Below, one piece after another: positions 28,434-37,156 of a stretch of DNA of 64,000 nucleotides. The notes beneath the pieces were generated by a model that was given only the letters and a program-made list of their open reading frames with translations, was not told the origin of the DNA and made no database searches. A program made the translations under genes and the position numbers. Within the stretch, counting starts at the first letter, position 1, and every line of letters starts with the position of its first letter. Where the stretch lies: NCBI RefSeq assembly GCF_015220045.1, contig NZ_JADBGB010000001.1, forward strand, positions 1-64,000, given 5' to 3'. The DNA is from Marivivens aquimaris (GTDB taxonomy: Bacteria; Pseudomonadota; Alphaproteobacteria; Rhodobacterales; Rhodobacteraceae).

Positions 28434-31265
28434 ATGTCTGCGCAACGTCTTGTCTTGAATGGCGGTGAGTATGCCTCGGGAAATATCTCGTCGGACATGT
28501 TCGGCTACAACGCGCTTTTCACCAAAGACGATGTGATCGAAGGCGGCTCTTACGACACTTTCCTCGATCAGATGGACGCAGGCTCGCTTCGTTTTCCGGG
28601 CGGAACTGTTACCGAAGAGCTCTTCGCACCAGGCAACCCGATCTCGGACCGTTTCTGGGACGTCAACGCGTCGGCCACAGCTGATGCGGACGAGTTCGTC
28701 ACGGCCAAAGAATTCGTCGCCTACGCCACTGCGCGCGGCGCTGCGGTCGACTGGGTTCTGCCGACCAACAACTTCTACTCCGACCGCGTCGATGCCGATG
28801 GTAACCGCATCCCGTCGGAAGAGGCCGTTCAGGATCTGCTTGACAAGGTCGAAGCGCTGGTGCGCGGTGACTACGGCGATATCGACCTCGACACCGTCAC
28901 CATCGGCAACGAATTCTGGTACAAAGGCGAGCGCGAGACCCCCGTGGAGTATGGCCAGATGGCCAACGTCATGGCCAAAGGTCTTCAGGACATCTTTGAC
29001 CGCTACCGCGCGACGCTTGACGATCCGGACGCTTGGGAAGAGCCCAAGATCGCCATCCAGACCGGTCTGGCAGGCGATATCGACGGCGTGCAGGACATCA
29101 TCGACCAACTCGACGACGATGCGCGCGAAGCGATCGACACCGTCGAGACCCATGTCTACCGCTCGAACATCGACGACATCCACAACGGCCAGATGGTATT
29201 CGACCGTCTTGATGACTTCCAAGAGGCCGAGGGCTTTGGCGAGCTGAACTATTACGTCTCCGAATGGAACGTGAAGAACGACCTGAACTCCGATCACGGC
29301 ATGGCACATGCTTCCGACCTCGTTGCGCTGATGGATGTCATGGTCCGCGCAGGCGTCGATGAGGCGTCGGTCTGGGGCACTGTCTACAAGGGCCTCTATT
29401 CCCGCCTGTCGCGCGAATTCCCCGATCAGGACGCCCCCGGCGGCTATTCCAGCGAACTGACCCCCGCCGGTGAAGTTATGCGTATGATGTCGGAGAGCCT
29501 CGTCGGCACCCGCGCCATCGACATAGACCTGCCGACCAAGTTCGAGACCGACCTCGACGGTGAGAATGCGCAGGACCAACTAATCGCGTATGCCTTCGGC
29601 AACGACGACAAGACCGTCATCTACCTCGCCTCGCGTTCCGCTGATGGCGTGGACCTTGACCTGAACGTTGATGACCTCGTCGGCGACTACGGCCACATGT
29701 GGGTGCAGCAGCTGTCGACCATCGACGATCCGTCGACCCTGACGGATGAATCCGACCCGCTGAGCTACCTTGCCAAGCCTTACCTCGAAACCGCCAACGG
29801 TTCGGACGTCACAGACGCTGACGGCACCATCCACCTGTCGCTCGACGGCTATGATCTGGTGAAGCTGGAGTTCACCGCGAAAGGCGAGGGCGTCCACCTC
29901 TGGGGCACCGACACGGTGGTTGACGAGGATGCCGACTACACCGATCGCCTCAACGGCTCGATCTGGAACGACACCATCGAAGGTCATGCGGGCGACGACA
30001 GCCTGTTCGGTCTGCGCGGCAACGACACGCTCGACGGCGGTGACGGTGACGATCTGCTCATGGGCGGCGACGGCAACGACACCATCATCACCGGCGAAGG
30101 CAACGACCGCGTATTTACCGGCACCGGCCATGACACCGTTTTCGCGCAGTCGGGTGACAACCAGATTACCATCAACGACGGTGGCAGCGCCTCGATCTTT
30201 GCCGAAACCGAAGGCGATACCGTCATCCGCGGCTTCGACATCGAAGGCGGCGACAAGCTGAGCTTCATGGGTGCCTACGAAGAGCAGGCCGACCTCGAAA
30301 AAGTCACCTTCACCGACGGCGAAGACCTCGTGTTCGTCCACGAGAACGGCAGCACCACGCTCAAAGCCGCCGCTGCCCAGAAGGACGCGATCTTCGAGAC
30401 CATGCAAGATTTCCACCACGTCGAAGCCATGCAGGCCGAGATCGACGCGGTTCTCAACGGCGCGCCGGTCGATCCTGCCGACCTGCTCGTCAACGGCTCC
30501 GCTTCGGACGTCACCGATTACCTCGCCAGCCTGTCAGACGAAGAACTTTCGGACATGCTGGATGGCCTCGACCTCAACGCGATCCTGCAGGACATTCCGG
30601 CCGAAAACCTGCCTGCGTTCCTGAATGCGCTGAACTCCGACCAGCTTGATGCGTTCTTCGAGGAAACCGACGCTCTGTCCCTGCTTGACCAGCTTAACGA
30701 GGTCGGCACCGACGCCCGCGACATGCTCAAGGCGTTCGATCTTGATGTGCGCGAGGACTACCTCGACCACCTTAGCGATGCCTTCCCGCTCCCCGATGCT
30801 CTGGTCCCGAATTCGGACACCGCAAACCTTCTGAACAAGTACTACGGCACCGACGTTGTCGACACCGGCGACCAGACCGATATCCCGACCGTGGACGTCG
30901 ACGAAGACGATAACCCGCAGGCCGATCCCGACGACGCCGACGACGGCAGCCAGGGCTACAACGGCAGCGAATGCTTCGTGGCGACCGCAGCTTACGGCGA
31001 CAAATTCCACCCCGACGTGGCCTATCTGCGCAAGGTCCGCGACCACATCCTCGTGCACTACATGCTTGGCCGCGTGTTCATCTGGTTCTACTGGCGCGTC
31101 GGTCCGAAGCTGGCCCAATGGCTCGCTCCGTACCCCCGTGGCCGCGCCTTCGCACGCGGCGCTCTGGCGCTCGTGATCGGCGGTCTGCGCAACGCTTCGG
31201 TCGTCGCTCGCATGGACCACGGCTTCCGCAGCTCGGTCTATCTGTCGGGCCGCAACCCGCGCTGA
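28434..31265 (+). CDS. Large secreted protein: glycosidase-like barrel, RTX repeats and C-terminal CFI-box module
   Basis: 943 residues without an N-terminal signal peptide. Residues 1-350 resemble a clan-A glycoside hydrolase barrel: TIGNEFWYKGE (Glu160, acid/base-like) and NYYVSEWNVKND (Glu277, nucleophile-like). A beta-rich segment follows, then RTX calcium repeats (GNDTLDGGDGDDLLMGGDGN) near 505-575, an acidic helical region, and a final ~98 residues starting CFVATAAYGDKFHPDVAYLR, a CFI-box-type domain with a hydrophobic patch. RTX repeats suggest type I export, but no exporter is adjacent. ATG 28434 follows AGGGTGG. The substrate is unknown; an uronic-acid or cell-surface glycan is a guess. 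Confidence 0.75.
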   Translation: MSAQRLVLNGGEYASGNISSDMFGYNALFTKDDVIEGGSYDTFLDQMDAGSLRFPGGTVTEELFAPGNPISDRFWDVNASATADADEFVTAKEFVAYATARGAAVDWVLPTNNFYSDRVDADGNRIPSEEAVQDLLDKVEALVRGDYGDIDLDTVTIGNEFWYKGERETPVEYGQMANVMAKGLQDIFDRYRATLDDPDAWEEPKIAIQTGLAGDIDGVQDIIDQLDDDAREAIDTVETHVYRSNIDDIHNGQMVFDRLDDFQEAEGFGELNYYVSEWNVKNDLNSDHGMAHASDLVALMDVMVRAGVDEASVWGTVYKGLYSRLSREFPDQDAPGGYSSELTPAGEVMRMMSESLVGTRAIDIDLPTKFETDLDGENAQDQLIAYAFGNDDKTVIYLASRSADGVDLDLNVDDLVGDYGHMWVQQLSTIDDPSTLTDESDPLSYLAKPYLETANGSDVTDADGTIHLSLDGYDLVKLEFTAKGEGVHLWGTDTVVDEDADYTDRLNGSIWNDTIEGHAGDDSLFGLRGNDTLDGGDGDDLLMGGDGNDTIITGEGNDRVFTGTGHDTVFAQSGDNQITINDGGSASIFAETEGDTVIRGFDIEGGDKLSFMGAYEEQADLEKVTFTDGEDLVFVHENGSTTLKAAAAQKDAIFETMQDFHHVEAMQAEIDAVLNGAPVDPADLLVNGSASDVTDYLASLSDEELSDMLDGLDLNAILQDIPAENLPAFLNALNSDQLDAFFEETDALSLLDQLNEVGTDARDMLKAFDLDVREDYLDHLSDAFPLPDALVPNSDTANLLNKYYGTDVVDTGDQTDIPTVDVDEDDNPQADPDDADDGSQGYNGSECFVATAAYGDKFHPDVAYLRKVRDHILVHYMLGRVFIWFYWRVGPKLAQWLAPYPRGRAFARGALALVIGGLRNASVVARMDHGFRSSVYLSGRNPR

Positions 31266-31377
31266 AAGCAGCCGAAATTAGAAAATACAGGAAAGAGACA
31301 TTTTCTTGAAAATGCCTCTGGACACCCCCCGAAGTCACGTCTAGAAGGCCCTCACCCAGCGACGATGTCGTTCCCGT

Positions 31378-31452
31378 GCCCGGGTAGCTCAGGGGTAGAG
31401 CAGTGGATTGAAAATCCTCGTGTCGGTGGTTCGATTCCGCCCCCGGGCACCA
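31378..31452 (+). tRNA. tRNA-Phe (GAA anticodon), integration target of the island
   Basis: Acceptor GCCCGGG/CCCGGGC, D-arm GCTC..GAGC, anticodon loop TTGAAAA (GAA), T-arm GGTGG-TTCGATT-CCGCC and an encoded CCA. The anticodon stem GTGGA/TCCTC has one T-T mismatch (positions 28 and 42). The tRNA is intact, and its 3' 57 bp recur exactly at 53358-53414. Confidence 0.95.
31396..31452 (+). repeat. attL: left copy of the 57-bp direct repeat
   Basis: From TAGAGCAGTGG in the D-arm through the tRNA-Phe 3' CCA, this sequence is identical to 53358-53414. The flanks differ on both sides of the two copies, which sets the repeat boundaries. It is the target half retained as part of the working tRNA. Confidence 0.9.
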
Positions 31453-31778
31453 CTTAAATCCCTGAAATTTAAGTATAATTTTTCGCAGCATTCAAGCGCG
31501 TGCTTCGTGTGCGATAAAAAATGCTACACTGGTGCTACAAACGTAGCACGGTAGCAGGGGCGTTCTAAGCGCGTTGCGGCGAACCTCTTACAGCCGGCAG
31601 TCCTCCATTTTGATCCACCTCCATCCACATGCTCAGGCACGCGCTTTCGCGTGCTCACTCGTGGATTCCGTCTGGCATTGGCAAATTATATGTTGCGAAG
31701 GTGTTGGTTACGTGTAACTGTAACCGCAGAGGGGGAAGTGATTCCCTTCGAGCCGAGTCGACAACACAGGAGATAATT
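31453..31778. other. Non-coding left arm of the island
   Basis: No supported gene. It holds four TGCTAC/GTAGCA sites (31522-31556), then a GC-rich stretch, and at 31706-31725 the dyad GGTTAC-gtgtaact-GTAACC just before the AlpA-like gene. The 12-mer GTAACTGTAACC in this dyad occurs again at 51260-51271, near the other island end. Confidence 0.6.
31522..31556. promoter_or_regulatory. Candidate integrase arm-type sites at attL
   Basis: TGCTAC at 31522-31527 and 31533-31538, and its complement GTAGCA at 31543-31548 and 31551-31556: four copies in 35 bp, about 70 bp from the attL repeat. The same hexamer clusters beside attR (53198-53240). Paired clusters next to both att sites are what tyrosine-integrase arm sites look like. 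Confidence 0.6.
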
Positions 31779-31973
31779 ATGTCGGTCAGCAATACTGGTG
31801 AGGGCGCACGCTACATGTCCGTGCAGCAGGTCGCAGTGCGTTTTGGGGTGTCTAAGGATTCCATTTGGCGCTGGGTGCGGCAGGGGGCTTTCCCGCAGGG
31901 GCGCAAGCTAGGTGGTCGCACCAGACGGTGGTCGGTTGGTGAAATCGAAGCCTACGAAACGACCATCGTCTAG
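31779..31973 (+). CDS. AlpA/excisionase-like helix-turn-helix protein
   Basis: 64 residues: YMSVQQVAVRFGVSKDSIWR forms a MerR-like winged HTH of the AlpA type, followed by GRTRRWSVGEIEAYE. AlpA-like proteins on P4-type islands activate or act as excision factors for the integrase. ATG 31779 follows AGGAG. Its place at the left island end fits that role. A longer in-frame upstream extension starts 31629 but lacks resemblance to the family. Confidence 0.82.
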   Translation: MSVSNTGEGARYMSVQQVAVRFGVSKDSIWRWVRQGAFPQGRKLGGRTRRWSVGEIEAYETTIV

Positions 31974-32163
31974 GTGGCCTGCGTGGGTCGATGACTATTC
32001 GGCCAATGTCACCTAGCACTCCCTAGCGAAGTCGCCTGCGCATCGCGCAGCGGCTAGCCAAATTATTACATTCCGCAAGCCTTATATATCACGCAATCCA
32101 TGCTCGGTTTGCGAATGAAGCGGTGTGTTTTGTCCGCACCTACATCAAAGGAACCGTGGCCTT

Positions 32164-33039
32164 ATGTCCGCTAACCACACACTCAACCCTCCTAAGGGCA
32201 CCAAGCCTGTATACGCAGTAGGTTATGCAAGGGTCTCTACTACACTTCAGACCCAGAATGGTGACCCATTAGGTATACAAAAGGAAAAGCTCAGAACGTT
32301 CTGCGACAAGCATCAGCTAACTATGGACTACCTCTATGATGAGGTTGTCTCCACTACAGGTGCTTACAGTGCGGATCAGCGTTCTGCATTGGTGAAGGCA
32401 TTTGATCATGCTGAGCGTTTAGGTGGGATTGTAGTCGTCACAGACCTTCAGAGGCTCTTCAGAAATCCGGCCGCGGCGAAGGAATTCCTCAAGGGGCGGC
32501 GTGTGAAGGTCTTCTCAGTCAAGGATGGTGGTCGTGTGACGCTCAAGCAAATCTATGAAGGTGCGCAGAAAGGGCAAGACACGGCTGAAAAATCGCGGGC
32601 CGGCACCAAGGAGGCGCTAGCAAGCGCCGCTGTGCTGCGTAGCGCCAACCTCTCGGAGTATGGTCGGGCGGGAAGCGTCGTCTCCACAAACGTGCGGCAA
32701 GCCAAGCGGCGGGTGAAGGTCGACGAAATCTACAGGCACTTCTTGTCGTTCCCTGATCTTTGGGACGCGACATACCCAGAGGTCGCGGCGGCGCTCAACA
32801 AAGCAGGCATCACTACCTTCACCGGTGGTGTGTGGGCCGAGGATAACGTGCGGAAGCGCTTGATGACTGATCTTATCGCTAAGCGAGAACGCATGGAGCA
32901 TCTGGAGAGCCTCAAGAAATTAGCCAGTGAGCAGGCTGACAAGTATCTCAGGGGCGGCATGAGGTCTGCTGATCCGCCGCCGAACGAACCGGTCGAGGAG
33001 GAAGCCATGAAGCAGAACCCCATCTACGGCATGTTCTGA
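32164..33039 (+). CDS. Serine recombinase (resolvase/invertase family)
   Basis: 291 residues. The N-terminal catalytic domain has YARVSTTLQTQ with Ser25 as the nucleophile and VVVTDLQRLFRNPAAAKEF, the arginine-bearing helix typical of resolvases. The C-terminal part, about 150-260, contains a recombinase-like DNA-binding region with WDATYPEVAAALNKAGITTF. It lacks the long zinc-ribbon domain of large serine integrases. It may shuffle DNA within the island, be a resolvase, or be the integrase of an earlier module. AAGGA lies upstream of ATG 32164. Confidence 0.82.
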   Translation: MSANHTLNPPKGTKPVYAVGYARVSTTLQTQNGDPLGIQKEKLRTFCDKHQLTMDYLYDEVVSTTGAYSADQRSALVKAFDHAERLGGIVVVTDLQRLFRNPAAAKEFLKGRRVKVFSVKDGGRVTLKQIYEGAQKGQDTAEKSRAGTKEALASAAVLRSANLSEYGRAGSVVSTNVRQAKRRVKVDEIYRHFLSFPDLWDATYPEVAAALNKAGITTFTGGVWAEDNVRKRLMTDLIAKRERMEHLESLKKLASEQADKYLRGGMRSADPPPNEPVEEEAMKQNPIYGMF

Positions 33040-33067
33040 CCCTTAGCTGTCTAGCTATTCAGCCAAG

Positions 33068-33093
33068 GAGGGGCGCTACCTACGGCGCCCCTC
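33068..33093. terminator. GC-rich hairpin after the serine recombinase
   Basis: GAGGGGCGC-tacctacg-GCGCCCCTC is a perfect 9-bp stem 29 bp after the recombinase stop and before the convergent small gene. There is no long T-tract; it may serve both strands. Confidence 0.55.
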
Positions 33094-33148
33094 TCAATCG
33101 TTCCTGAGAGCCTCTCAGTGACTCCTACAGCGGGGAACGGCTGAGCAA

Positions 33149-33334
33149 TTAGCCACCCCTCGGTCCCGCATCAAGGAGCTCTCTCAGCGCCCTTATGCGC
33201 TCCGGTGTGGGTGCAGGGTCGGAGGCGCAGCTGATCACCCTGATGAACTCGATCCACTGCTTCTCGCGCGGCGTGAGCGTCTCCCAATCACCTGATGGCG
33301 CAGTGGGGGCAACGAATAGTCCTCCTCCGGTCAT
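33149..33334 (-). CDS. Small hypothetical protein coupled to an XRE regulator
   Basis: 61 residues, MTGGGLFVAPTAPSGDWETL then PREKQWIEFIRVISC. Its ATG overlaps the stop of the upstream XRE gene (ATGA), which is the main support for its being real. No domain is recognised. By position it may be the partner of the regulator, as in a two-gene control or toxin-antitoxin unit, but that is only context. Confidence 0.5.
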   Translation of the reverse strand: MTGGGLFVAPTAPSGDWETLTPREKQWIEFIRVISCASDPAPTPERIRALRELLDAGPRGG

Positions 33335-33729
33335 CGCTGGAACACCTTCCGCAGGTCGGTCCGTGTCTTTGCGGTCAGGCGTGGGTCACTATCGCCCGAG
33401 ACTTCCCTTATCTCGGCAAGGATAGCCCGCTCGTTCTTGCTGATCGGCTCCCCCAATATGTCGACGATAGCCGCCGCTGCGGTCACCCCGACGGCTTGCT
33501 GCAACGCCACTCGCATCAGGTAGGCAGGGTCGCATTCGAGCGCCTCAGCGAGGGCTGGCACGCGGTCCAGCGGTATCTTGTTTTTCCCCTGCTTCAGGTG
33601 CGTCATCATGTTGGGGTTAGCGAAGCCAGCCTGCGTCGCGATCTCCAACTGAGACTTGCGGTGAGCGAGCTCATTGATCCGCTGCGCTAGGTAGATCGCT
33701 GCGGGGTCATTTGCGTATGGTTTGTTCAT
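33331..33729 (-). CDS. XRE-family transcriptional regulator
   Basis: 132 residues. The N-terminal HTH reads KSQLEIATQAGFANPNMMTH and LKQGKNKIPLDRVPALAEAL, a lambda-repressor-like DNA-binding domain. The rest, about 75-132, is a short helical tail. It is transcribed away from the AlpA and recombinase genes and overlaps the next small gene by 4 bp. On islands such genes commonly repress the mobility genes, but the target is not shown here. Confidence 0.78.
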   Translation of the reverse strand: MNKPYANDPAAIYLAQRINELAHRKSQLEIATQAGFANPNMMTHLKQGKNKIPLDRVPALAEALECDPAYLMRVALQQAVGVTAAAAIVDILGEPISKNERAILAEIREVSGDSDPRLTAKTRTDLRKVFQR

Positions 33730-33922
33730 CTTGAACCTCTTGTTATGTGGTTCAAGACTACCTCATATCTCAGAGCGCGTCGGGTGGGGCGTGCGGTGTT
33801 TTGCTCCGTAAATGCAATGACTTACCGTCCTTTCGGTGGTTCTCATCTGAGGGCGTCAGAGGGGCTCCTAGAGGTGCCTTAGAGCGTGCTTGTCCAACAT
33901 GATGATGTCCTGCCTACCCCTG

Positions 33923-34267
33923 CTATGAATGCGCCTCCCTGCTGTCCTCAGGAGCCTCTGCACGCTCGATCATGCCGTAGTCGCGGATGACGCTGGCAAT
34001 ACGCAAACGGTAGTCATCGAACACCCCGCCGCGTCCCTTCGCCTGTGCGCCGCGGTGTGCGCTGAGGTTCCGCCAGCGGATGACCGCATCTTCATTCTCG
34101 AAGAACGACAGTGACAGGATCTTGCGGGGATCGGAGAGGCTCTGGAAGCGCTCGATGGAGATGAAGCCGACTATCTCGTCCAGCATCGGACGGATCGACG
34201 CGGCGATGTCGAGGTATTCACCCTTCCGACCCTCTGCCGGTTCGACCTCGAAGATGACCGCGATCAT
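33923..34267 (-). CDS. Antibiotic biosynthesis monooxygenase-like protein (ABM fold)
   Basis: 114 residues with the small ferredoxin-like ABM fold: IAVIFEVEPAEGRKGEYLDI, then GFISIERFQSLSDPRKILSL with SFFENEDAVIRWRN. Such proteins are cofactor-free monooxygenases or related binding proteins. ATG 34267 overlaps the upstream NIPSNAP-like gene (ATGA). A longer frame starts at 34306 but overlaps more. Together the two genes form a unit facing an ArsR regulator. Confidence 0.82.
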   Translation of the reverse strand: MIAVIFEVEPAEGRKGEYLDIAASIRPMLDEIVGFISIERFQSLSDPRKILSLSFFENEDAVIRWRNLSAHRGAQAKGRGGVFDDYRLRIASVIRDYGMIERAEAPEDSREAHS

Positions 34268-34587
34268 GACGTGGCTCCATGCGGCGCTGAGGCGAGCTTG
34301 AGCCACGTCCGGTCCTCGCGCAGCAGGAACTTCTCCTTCTGGGCGAATGCGTAGTTCTCGCGGCCGAGAGGGTCCGCAGAGAGGCGCGCACGGTAGGCTT
34401 CGTAGTCGGAGAGGCTCGCGACGTTGTAGATGCCGTAGGCAAGCGTCGAGGAGCCCTCGTGCGGCGCGTAGTAGCCTATCAGGTCGGCGCCGCAGCGCGG
34501 GATCGCCTCGCCCCAGTTGCGCGCATACTGCTCGAAGTGAGCCTTCTTCGTGGGGTCGATGTGGTAACGGATGATGCAGGTCAGCAC
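34264..34587 (-). CDS. NIPSNAP-family protein
   Basis: 107 residues matching the NIPSNAP ferredoxin-like fold: MLTCIIRYHIDPTKKAHFEQYA, IGYYAPHEGSSTLAYGIYNV and YEAYRARLSADPLGRENYAF. Function of bacterial members is unsettled. It is the first gene of a two-gene unit with the ABM-like protein and is divergent from arsR, which is separated by 74 bp. The regulator probably controls this pair. Confidence 0.82.
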   Translation of the reverse strand: MLTCIIRYHIDPTKKAHFEQYARNWGEAIPRCGADLIGYYAPHEGSSTLAYGIYNVASLSDYEAYRARLSADPLGRENYAFAQKEKFLLREDRTWLKLASAPHGATS

Positions 34588-34661
34588 GCCGGTCTCCTTC
34601 TGATGTGTTTTGTCCGGTGTAGCTGTTTACGCGCCGCAGATGCTTCGACTATGGTCGAACT

Positions 34662-35345
34662 ATGAAAGAAGGTCCCGACATCGCCCACATCGCCGCTCTG
34701 ATCGGTGATCCCGCGCGCGCCAACATGCTGAACGCTCTCATGAGCGGCAAAGCCCTCACGGTCAGCGAACTGGCCGAGGAAGCGGGCGTCACGCTCCAGA
34801 CAGCGAGCTCGCACCTCTCTAAGCTCAGCGACGGCGGCTTGCTACGGCCGCGCAAGCAGGGGCGGCACAAGTATTTCGCTCTCGCCGGTGACGAGGTCGC
34901 GCACGTGTTGGAGGCGCTCATGGGGCTGGCCGCCGGGTCGGGCTACCTGCGCAAGCGCACCGGACCGAAGGACGCCGAGCTGCGGCAGGCGCGCGTCTGC
35001 TACAACCACCTCGCAGGAGACATGGGGACGCAGCTGTTCGACAGCCTGATGGCGCAAGGCCATCTGGCGATGGTTGGTGAGGAGCTTGAGTTGACCGATG
35101 AGGGCGCTGCCTTCGCGAGGGACTTCGAGATAGACATCGACGGTCTCCGCGCGGCGCGTGCACCTGTGTGCCGTGAGTGCCTCGACTGGAGCGAGCGCAG
35201 GTCGCATCTCGCAGGCAGCCTCGGCCGCGCGTTTCTCGGCCGCTTCGAGGAACTCGGATGGGCCAAGCGCGACCACAAAACCCGCGTTGTGACATTCTCG
35301 CGTGTTGGGGCGGAGGAATTCAACAAGCTCTGGCCGGTCGCGTAG
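34662..35345 (+). CDS. ArsR-family winged-helix transcriptional regulator
   Basis: 227 residues. The N-terminal ~95 residues are an ArsR wHTH: ALIGDPARANMLNALMSGKA, SELAEEAGVTLQTASSHLSKL, and wing GLLRPRKQGRHKYFAL. There is no classical CxC metal site in the recognition helix. The C-terminal half has CRECLDWSERRSHLAG, which could bind a metal or ligand. It is divergent from the NIPSNAP-ABM pair and likely represses it. Confidence 0.88.
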   Translation: MKEGPDIAHIAALIGDPARANMLNALMSGKALTVSELAEEAGVTLQTASSHLSKLSDGGLLRPRKQGRHKYFALAGDEVAHVLEALMGLAAGSGYLRKRTGPKDAELRQARVCYNHLAGDMGTQLFDSLMAQGHLAMVGEELELTDEGAAFARDFEIDIDGLRAARAPVCRECLDWSERRSHLAGSLGRAFLGRFEELGWAKRDHKTRVVTFSRVGAEEFNKLWPVA

Positions 35346-35599
35346 GTTTTTGGTCCACTTGGTGGACCGCCGCCATGTCTAATGCGGCCATTCAAGCGTT
35401 ATTGCATCCAGCACCAACTCCAAAAAAATGGGCGGAGAACGGCCTTGATGCGGTGTCTCGTGGTCAGCAAAGAATGCTTCTTTAATGGTCGTTTGGTTGG
35501 TCTGCGGCGGCTAGCCAGCCGGATGGGCGGACAGCGGAACGGTAGCCATTGACATGAGTTTATGACCGTCGATGATTGGCCGGCAAAAGATGGACGCTA

Positions 35600-36124
35600 A
35601 TGTTGACCTACTGCCCCGAGAATTTTGCCTCGCTCTATACCTCCGAGCCGAGCCAACGCATCTGGAGCTTCCTCACGCGGGACGACAAAGTCTGGCGCCT
35701 CGAAACCGCGTCGCAACTGAGCAAGCCTGCCGTTCAGGGCATCGAAGAGCAGCTCTTCGCCGAATTCCGCGAGGAGATTCTGACCGATCGTGTCAGGCAG
35801 TTAGTCGGCCAAATGGTGCGGCAGTTCCAGGTGCAGCAAGATTGGGCGCTCTACCAAACCGACGTGAAAGTTCAGTCCGTGCCATTCAGCAAGGCGGCGC
35901 GCTACTGCAGGCCCGATTGGTTTGCCTACCACGCCTTCCGCCACAAAAGTGATCCGCGTGACGTTGCCATCACTGATAGGGAGGTCGAACCCGACGCCGC
36001 CCGCCGATGCGCGCGGGACCTCTATGCGACCTCAAGCAGCCTCGCCAGCAGGTCCATTCCCACGGCTATCGCCGCGTGCAGGTCCCGCGGATGTTGCGGC
36101 GGGCGTAGGGTGAGACGAAGATGA
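35600..36124 (+). CDS. Hypothetical protein coupled to the nuclease-like gene
   Basis: 174 residues from ATG 35600. The first ~120 residues look like a real helical protein (LTYCPENFASLYTSEPSQRI, IWSFLTRDDKVWRLETASQL). The last ~40 residues are Arg/Ser/Cys-rich (RSRGCCGGRRVRRR) and another frame there gives a more protein-like HSHGYRRVQVPRMLRR, so a frameshift near 36000 is possible. Its stop overlaps the next gene (ATGA). No known domain is recognised. Confidence 0.55.
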   Translation: MLTYCPENFASLYTSEPSQRIWSFLTRDDKVWRLETASQLSKPAVQGIEEQLFAEFREEILTDRVRQLVGQMVRQFQVQQDWALYQTDVKVQSVPFSKAARYCRPDWFAYHAFRHKSDPRDVAITDREVEPDAARRCARDLYATSSSLASRSIPTAIAACRSRGCCGGRRVRRR

Positions 36125-37044
36125 GCGACCTTTTTGACGTCGGCGGCGCCAATCTTGATCTTGCCTTTGAGAACCTTAAGATCGCGGAATCCCCCATTGA
36201 GCAGCAGCTTCACGCCATGCTGCAAGAGATGTGGGCGCGCTACGAGCCCTATGCCGATCCGGACTTTCGGCAGGGCTTCGCGCGAGACGTCGATGGGCGC
36301 TTCTGGGAAATGTATCTGGGCTGCACGCTACTCGAGGCGGGGCGGACGTTGTTGCCCGTCGTCGACCGTCAGCGCGAAGGCGGCCAGCCAGACCTGTGCG
36401 TCCTCGAAGGAGATCGCCGCATCTGGATCGAGGCCATCACGCCCGACGAAGGCGCTCCGGGTCCTGACCAGATCGTGCGCCCCCTGCCGATCAACGAGGG
36501 CGGCGGCCTTGCCGCCGCACCCATTCGCCAAGCGCAGCTTCGGACCTCCAGCGCGTTCTGGACCAAGGCGCAGAAGATTGCCCGCTACATCGAACAGGGT
36601 GTGATCGCGCGGGAAGACGCCCGCATCATCGCGATCAGCGCCAGCCGCTTCGGCGTCTATGTCGACGAACAGCCCTTGCCGCTCATCATGACGACGCTGT
36701 TCCCGATCGGCGACGCCTTCATCACCATCGATCGCGACACCGGCGATGTCCTCGAAGAGGGGTTTCACGCCGCGCCTTTGATCCACCGCGAGCGCAATCC
36801 AATTCCGCGCACGGCCTTCCTCGACGAGCGCTTCGCCGACATCTCGGGCGTGATCTGGTCACGGGTCGGCCTCGGGAACCTCTCGCGCCAAGTCCGGCCA
36901 ATCACCTATGTCCATAATCCTCTGGCGCAGGTTCCATTGCCCACGAACTGGGGCGTCTGGGACCGCGAATTCGTAACGACGCGGCAGGGTGAGGGATGGG
37001 AAGCCCGCGATATCCTCGCCGCAGCGACCGCGGCGGAGGCGTGA
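36121..37044 (+). CDS. Putative PD-(D/E)xK-fold protein, possibly a nuclease
   Basis: 307 residues. RFWEMYLGCTLLEAGRTLLP (Glu63), then GGQPDLCVLEGD (Asp91) and RRIWIEAITPDEGAPGPDQ (Glu104) follow the E...PD...(D/E)x pattern of restriction-endonuclease-like folds. The lysine of the classical motif is replaced (EAI). The C-terminal part has hydrophobic strands LPLIMTTLFPIGDAFITID and no second domain I recognise. It could be a degenerate or variant nuclease in a defence pair with the gene before it. Fold assignment is by pattern only. Confidence 0.5.
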   Translation: MSDLFDVGGANLDLAFENLKIAESPIEQQLHAMLQEMWARYEPYADPDFRQGFARDVDGRFWEMYLGCTLLEAGRTLLPVVDRQREGGQPDLCVLEGDRRIWIEAITPDEGAPGPDQIVRPLPINEGGGLAAAPIRQAQLRTSSAFWTKAQKIARYIEQGVIAREDARIIAISASRFGVYVDEQPLPLIMTTLFPIGDAFITIDRDTGDVLEEGFHAAPLIHRERNPIPRTAFLDERFADISGVIWSRVGLGNLSRQVRPITYVHNPLAQVPLPTNWGVWDREFVTTRQGEGWEARDILAAATAAEA

Positions 37045-37156
37045 CGATGGAGTTGGTTGCGTGGGTTTGCCGCCATCAGGATCTGCTCTGTAGGGCCGGC
37101 CGCTATGTGCCGAAAGCAGACCCTTGCCTCGCATTGCTTGGACTTAAGCCAATTCG

